Shown here: positions 6,642 through 9,070 of the stretch, piece by piece
Numbering within the stretch: position 1 is the stretch's first letter
Layout: each line of letters begins with the position of its first letter
Source: Halovenus sp.
Lineage (GTDB): Archaea; Halobacteriota; Halobacteria; Halobacteriales; Haloarculaceae
NCBI GenBank assembly: GCA_028275145.1
Contig: JAQCNG010000329.1
Coordinates: 1 to 9,070, forward strand
Direction of reading: 5' to 3'
Length of the DNA: 9,070 nt
Notes under the pieces: model-generated
Databases searched by the model: none
The model's input: only the letters and a program-made list of their open reading frames with translations
What the model was told of the DNA's origin: nothing
Translations under genes and position numbers: made by a program

Positions 6642-7052
6642 ATGAGTGAGCAACGGGGAGGTGCTGCGAACGCCGACACAGAGGATGGTGAGCAACCGCC
6701 GGGGGTCGTCCAGTGGTTGCCGGCGCCGCTGCGTCGCCGGAGTGCGGGCGCGGGTGTCGTCGTCGCGGGACTGGCACTGGCCGGTCTCTCGGTGTTGCTG
6801 CCGTACGTGACCGCGGCGAGCCTTCTGGCAGGTGGTGGGGCCGCCGGCGTCCTGACACTCCGGGAGGACCCGGTCGTGGTCCAGCTATCACTGGGAATCG
6901 GGATGCTCGGCGCAATCGCACTGACCGAGGCGCTCACCGACAGCGGACTCGGACTCGGACCGGTCGAACTCGCCGGACTCGCTGTGCTGTTCGGTCTCGC
7001 GGACATCGTCGTCGGGGCCGTCGTCGCCCGGTTCAGGTCCGACGCGGAGTGA
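6642..7052 (+). CDS. Hypothetical four-helix membrane protein
   Basis: I do not recognise this 136-residue protein. A hydrophilic, acidic N-terminus (about 1-25) and a PAPLRRR basic patch (27-33) precede about four hydrophobic segments, near 36-54, 56-73, 80-97 and 107-129; the tail is FRSDAE. The basic patch suggests a cytoplasmic N-terminus by the positive-inside rule. No catalytic motif is visible. The ATG at 6642 is chosen over the longer open frame upstream because it follows a TATA-like box at the right distance and the upstream part crosses the divergent promoter region. The protein composition (acidic ends, Gly/Ala/Leu/Val-rich helices) is that of a real haloarchaeal membrane protein. 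It is transcribed away from pstS, so co-regulation by phosphate is possible but unproven. Confidence 0.8.
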   Translation: MSEQRGGAANADTEDGEQPPGVVQWLPAPLRRRSAGAGVVVAGLALAGLSVLLPYVTAASLLAGGGAAGVLTLREDPVVVQLSLGIGMLGAIALTEALTDSGLGLGPVELAGLAVLFGLADIVVGAVVARFRSDAE

Positions 7053-7110
7053 CCGGTGTGACGCGACCGACCCGAACCGCATATGTCGATGGCCGTCAGA
7101 GGGTTGTAGC
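7053..7110 (+). promoter_or_regulatory. Spacer with possible weak promoter for the taw2-like gene
   Basis: The 58-nt spacer has CGAACCGCATATGT (7073-7086), which resembles a BRE plus weak TATA element centred about 28 nt before the GTG at 7111. This fits a leaderless transcript. No Shine-Dalgarno is evident. Read-through from the gene upstream is an alternative. An ATG at 7083 opens a frame that closes at TAG (7107-7109) and is not a real gene start. Confidence 0.35.
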
Positions 7111-8127
7111 GTGACCGAGCAACTCGCTGCGGTTGTACAGAAGGCCCGTACGGAGGTTGCGATAGACGCCCTGCGTGCCGAGGGCGTGTACGACGACGAG
7201 CGAGGTGTCTTCGAGTGTGGCCCGGAGACCGTGGCGATTCCCGTGACACGCCCCCCTGTGGCGACAGACGTGCGCGAGGTGGTCGTCGACGAAACCCGGA
7301 CCGCCCCGGAGACGCTGCCGGACCTGCTGGGCGAGTGGGGGTGGAGCGAGGCCGAACTCGACCGGGCGCCCACCTCGTGGGCGGTCGTCGGGAGCGTCGT
7401 GCTCGTCCGTGTGACAGACGTTCCGCGGCCGACGGAGGTGGGCGAGGCGCTGCTCGCGCTCGTCGGTGGTGTGGACACGGTGCTCGCACACAGCGGTATC
7501 GCCGGCCCCCACCGCGAACCCGAGGTGGAGGTGCTCGCGGGCGAGGGTGACACCGAGACGGTCCACCGGGAGCACGGCACCGAGTACGCACTCGACCTCT
7601 CGGAGGTGATGTTCTCGCCGGGGAACCAAGCCGAGCGCACCCGCATGGGCGAGCGCGTGCAAACAGGCGAGCGTGTGCTCGACACCTTCGCCGGTATCGG
7701 CTACTTCACCCTCCCGATGGCACGGGCCGGTGCGACGGTGACCGCCGTCGAGCGCAACCCCGCCGCGTTCGCGTATCTCGTCGAGAACGTCGTCCGCAAC
7801 GGGGTCGCCGACAGCGTCGAAACCTACCGCGCCGACTGCCGGGAGATCGTAGACGGGTTCGCCGCCGGGACCACCTTCGACCGGGTCGTCATGGGTCACT
7901 ACGACGCCCACGGGTACCTCGCCGACACGCTGGCCGTGCTCGCACCGGGTGGCACCGTCCACGTGCACGCGACCACCCCCGGGAAACTGCTGCCCGAGCG
8001 GCCGACACGGCGTGTCCGTCGGGCGGTCGACGGGACCGACCGGACCGTCGACTCGATGGCGGTCCGTCGCGTCAAAACCTACAGCGAGGGCGTGTTCCAC
8101 GTCGTCGTCGACGCCACGTTCGAGTGA
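7111..8127 (+). CDS. taw2: tRNA-Phe wyosine-pathway aminocarboxypropyltransferase Taw2 (Trm5/TYW2 family)
   Basis: This 338-residue cytosolic enzyme has a SAM-binding Rossmann fold. Taw2 moves the 3-amino-3-carboxypropyl group of SAM to C7 of 4-demethylwyosine at position 37 of tRNA-Phe. Seen here are MFSPGNQAERTRM (167-179), SAM motif I DTFAGIGYFTLP (191-202), the acidic motif II VERNP (213-217), VVMGHYDAHGYL (259-270) and the C-terminal VKTYSEGVFHVVVD (321-334). The SPGN segment and the MGH in place of the NPP/NLP motif of Trm5 m1G37 methyltransferases favour Taw2 over Trm5; this is family knowledge applied to visible residues. The start is GTG, probably leaderless. The other wyosine enzymes (Taw1, Trm5) are not in the window. 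The main alternative is a Trm5-type methyltransferase. Confidence 0.85.
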   Translation: MTEQLAAVVQKARTEVAIDALRAEGVYDDERGVFECGPETVAIPVTRPPVATDVREVVVDETRTAPETLPDLLGEWGWSEAELDRAPTSWAVVGSVVLVRVTDVPRPTEVGEALLALVGGVDTVLAHSGIAGPHREPEVEVLAGEGDTETVHREHGTEYALDLSEVMFSPGNQAERTRMGERVQTGERVLDTFAGIGYFTLPMARAGATVTAVERNPAAFAYLVENVVRNGVADSVETYRADCREIVDGFAAGTTFDRVVMGHYDAHGYLADTLAVLAPGGTVHVHATTPGKLLPERPTRRVRRAVDGTDRTVDSMAVRRVKTYSEGVFHVVVDATFE

Positions 8128-8190
8128 CTACAGGAGGTAAGCCCCCGTGACGATATCCACCCTATGACCAGCGTTCCAGGCCCCCTCGCG
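8128..8190. other. Convergent intergenic spacer
   Basis: This 63-bp gap separates the stop codons of the taw2-like gene and the phosphotransferase gene. No T-run or hairpin terminator is clear on either strand. It contains GGAGGT (8133-8138) on the plus strand, but no sustained reading frame of its own follows. Confidence 0.5.
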
Positions 8191-9070
8191 TTACGGCTCG
8201 AACTCGCCGCTGACGATGCTGTCGGCGAGCATCGCCATGTACTCCACCCACGGGGCCTTGCCGGAGGACTCGCCGGCGGCGAGCTGGTGTCGGTGGATGT
8301 CCGCCCAGACTGCCGCGAGCATGAACGCACCCAGTGCCATGTAGAACCGCTCGCGCTCGACGGTGATACCGGTCAGGCGCTCGTACCGGTCGACCAGCTC
8401 CCGCCGGTCGGGGCTGCCGGGTGCGCTCGTGAACGGCGCGAGGCCGTGCTCGTTTGCGTCCCGTAGTTCGCCAATCGCCGCCTCGTCCGAGCAGCGAGCG
8501 GCGATCTCGTCGACCGGTGGCGTCGGGTCGCCCGGGTCGCGCCACCGGAGCAACAGGTAGCCGAGTTCCACCCGTGGGTCGCCGAGAAACGCCGTCTCCC
8601 AGTCGAGAACGCCCGTGAGTGCCGGCCGGTCGGCCCCCGCGAACAGGACGTTCCCCGGCCTGAAATCGCCGTGAGAGAGGGTCAACGCCGGGTCGGTCGG
8701 CGCGTGCGCCCGCAACCAGTCGGCCACGTCCCGGAGCGCCGGCGGGTCGTGACCGGTCAGGGCCGTCGCCTCGTCGAGTCGCTCGATGTCGGCAACGACC
8801 TGCTCGCGAGGGGTCTTGCGCTCGCAGATGTCGGCAAACTGGTCGCGGTCCGCGCTGTGGATGTCCGCGAGTGCGTCTATCAGCGCCAGCCCCACCCGAC
8901 GGCGTCCGGTCGGATGCCGGAACCGCTCGGGCAGGCGGTTCCCCAGTGGCACCGCCTCGCCGTCGAGATGTGTCATCACCAGAAATCGTGTGCCGATCAG
9001 CGACTCCTCCGCACAGAACAGAACCGGTTCCGGGGCGTCGACGGCCGTTGCCTGCAGCCGCTCCAGCACC
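8191..9070 (-). CDS. Aminoglycoside phosphotransferase (APH)-family kinase, 5' end cut by window edge
   Basis: This kinase-fold protein is of the APH/choline-kinase superfamily; about 292 residues are visible. The catalytic loop is SHGDFRPGNVLF: HGD at 133-135 with base Asp 135 and Asn 140, numbered from the first GTG inside the window. The metal-binding motif is LDWE at 155-158, followed by FLGDPRVELGYLLLRW. The segment GTRFLVMTHLDGEAVP (26-41) looks like the hinge between lobes. The overall pattern, including the DP.VELGYL stretch and the C-terminal WVEYMAMLADSI region, resembles the APH-like domains of the ACAD10/ACAD11 group, whose substrates in prokaryotes are mostly unknown. The GTG at 9069 is unlikely to be the start because the N-lobe with the ATP-binding lysine is missing; the gene should begin beyond the right edge. 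Antibiotic resistance should not be assumed. Confidence 0.88.
   Translation of the reverse strand, partial: VLERLQATAVDAPEPVLFCAEESLIGTRFLVMTHLDGEAVPLGNRLPERFRHPTGRRRVGLALIDALADIHSADRDQFADICERKTPREQVVADIERLDEATALTGHDPPALRDVADWLRAHAPTDPALTLSHGDFRPGNVLFAGADRPALTGVLDWETAFLGDPRVELGYLLLRWRDPGDPTPPVDEIAARCSDEAAIGELRDANEHGLAPFTSAPGSPDRRELVDRYERLTGITVERERFYMALGAFMLAAVWADIHRHQLAAGESSGKAPWVEYMAMLADSIVSGEFEP

Noticed and set aside
6888..8100. Long open frames on the minus strand opposite the taw2-like gene
   Set aside because: They are shadows of a plus-strand gene with full SAM-enzyme motifs; the two minus frames overlap each other and lack recognisable domains.
8133..8166. GGAGGT followed by GTG and ATG codons on the plus strand, as a possible small gene
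   Set aside because: The GTG frame closes after a few codons (TGA), and the ATG at 8164 opens only an antisense shadow of the phosphotransferase.
8164..8466. 100-codon plus-strand open frame
   Set aside because: It is antisense to the phosphotransferase gene, whose catalytic motifs establish the coding strand.

Overview
The window looks like chromosomal DNA from a halophilic archaeon (class Halobacteria). It has high GC content and strongly acidic predicted proteins. The phosphate-binding protein carries a twin-arginine (Tat) lipoprotein signal typical of haloarchaea. A/T-only TATA-like boxes stand out in GC-rich intergenic DNA, and a haloarchaeal-style AbrB-PhoU protein is present. No rRNA, tRNA, insertion sequence, integrase, CRISPR array or phage gene was found.

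Positions 6446 down to 1 (minus strand) hold one phosphate-uptake operon in the order pstS - pstC - pstA - pstB - phoU - AbrB/PhoU regulator. PstS is a Tat-exported, lipid-anchored phosphate-binding protein. PstC and PstA are the two permeases and PstB is the ATPase. PhoU is the canonical two-repeat signalling protein. The last gene, cut by the left edge, joins an N-terminal AbrB (SpoVT-like) DNA-binding domain to PhoU-like helices. From pstC onward the genes are nearly contiguous (gaps of 1, 10 and 12 nt, then a 1-nt TGATG overlap), so one transcript and translational coupling are likely. No sensor kinase or response regulator is present, so the two PhoU-type proteins are the obvious candidates for sensing and control here.

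Positions 6447-6641 form a divergent control region. It holds three A/T-only tracts about 22 bp apart, the one nearest pstS being a good TATA box, plus small palindromes. On the other side, plus strand, lies a 136-residue membrane protein of unknown function (6642-7052).

Positions 7111-8127 (plus strand) encode a Trm5/TYW2-type methyltransferase-fold enzyme whose motifs best fit Taw2, the aminocarboxypropyl transferase of archaeal wyosine synthesis at tRNA-Phe position 37. Convergent with it, and running off the right edge, is a partial aminoglycoside-phosphotransferase-like kinase (8191-9070, minus).

Most of the window is recognisable core biology. The less ordinary points are a roughly 320-residue polytopic insertion in PstA, the tandem PhoU and AbrB-PhoU pair, the spaced A/T tracts upstream of pstS, a 36-bp coding repeat in the PstS linker, and the unknown divergent membrane protein.
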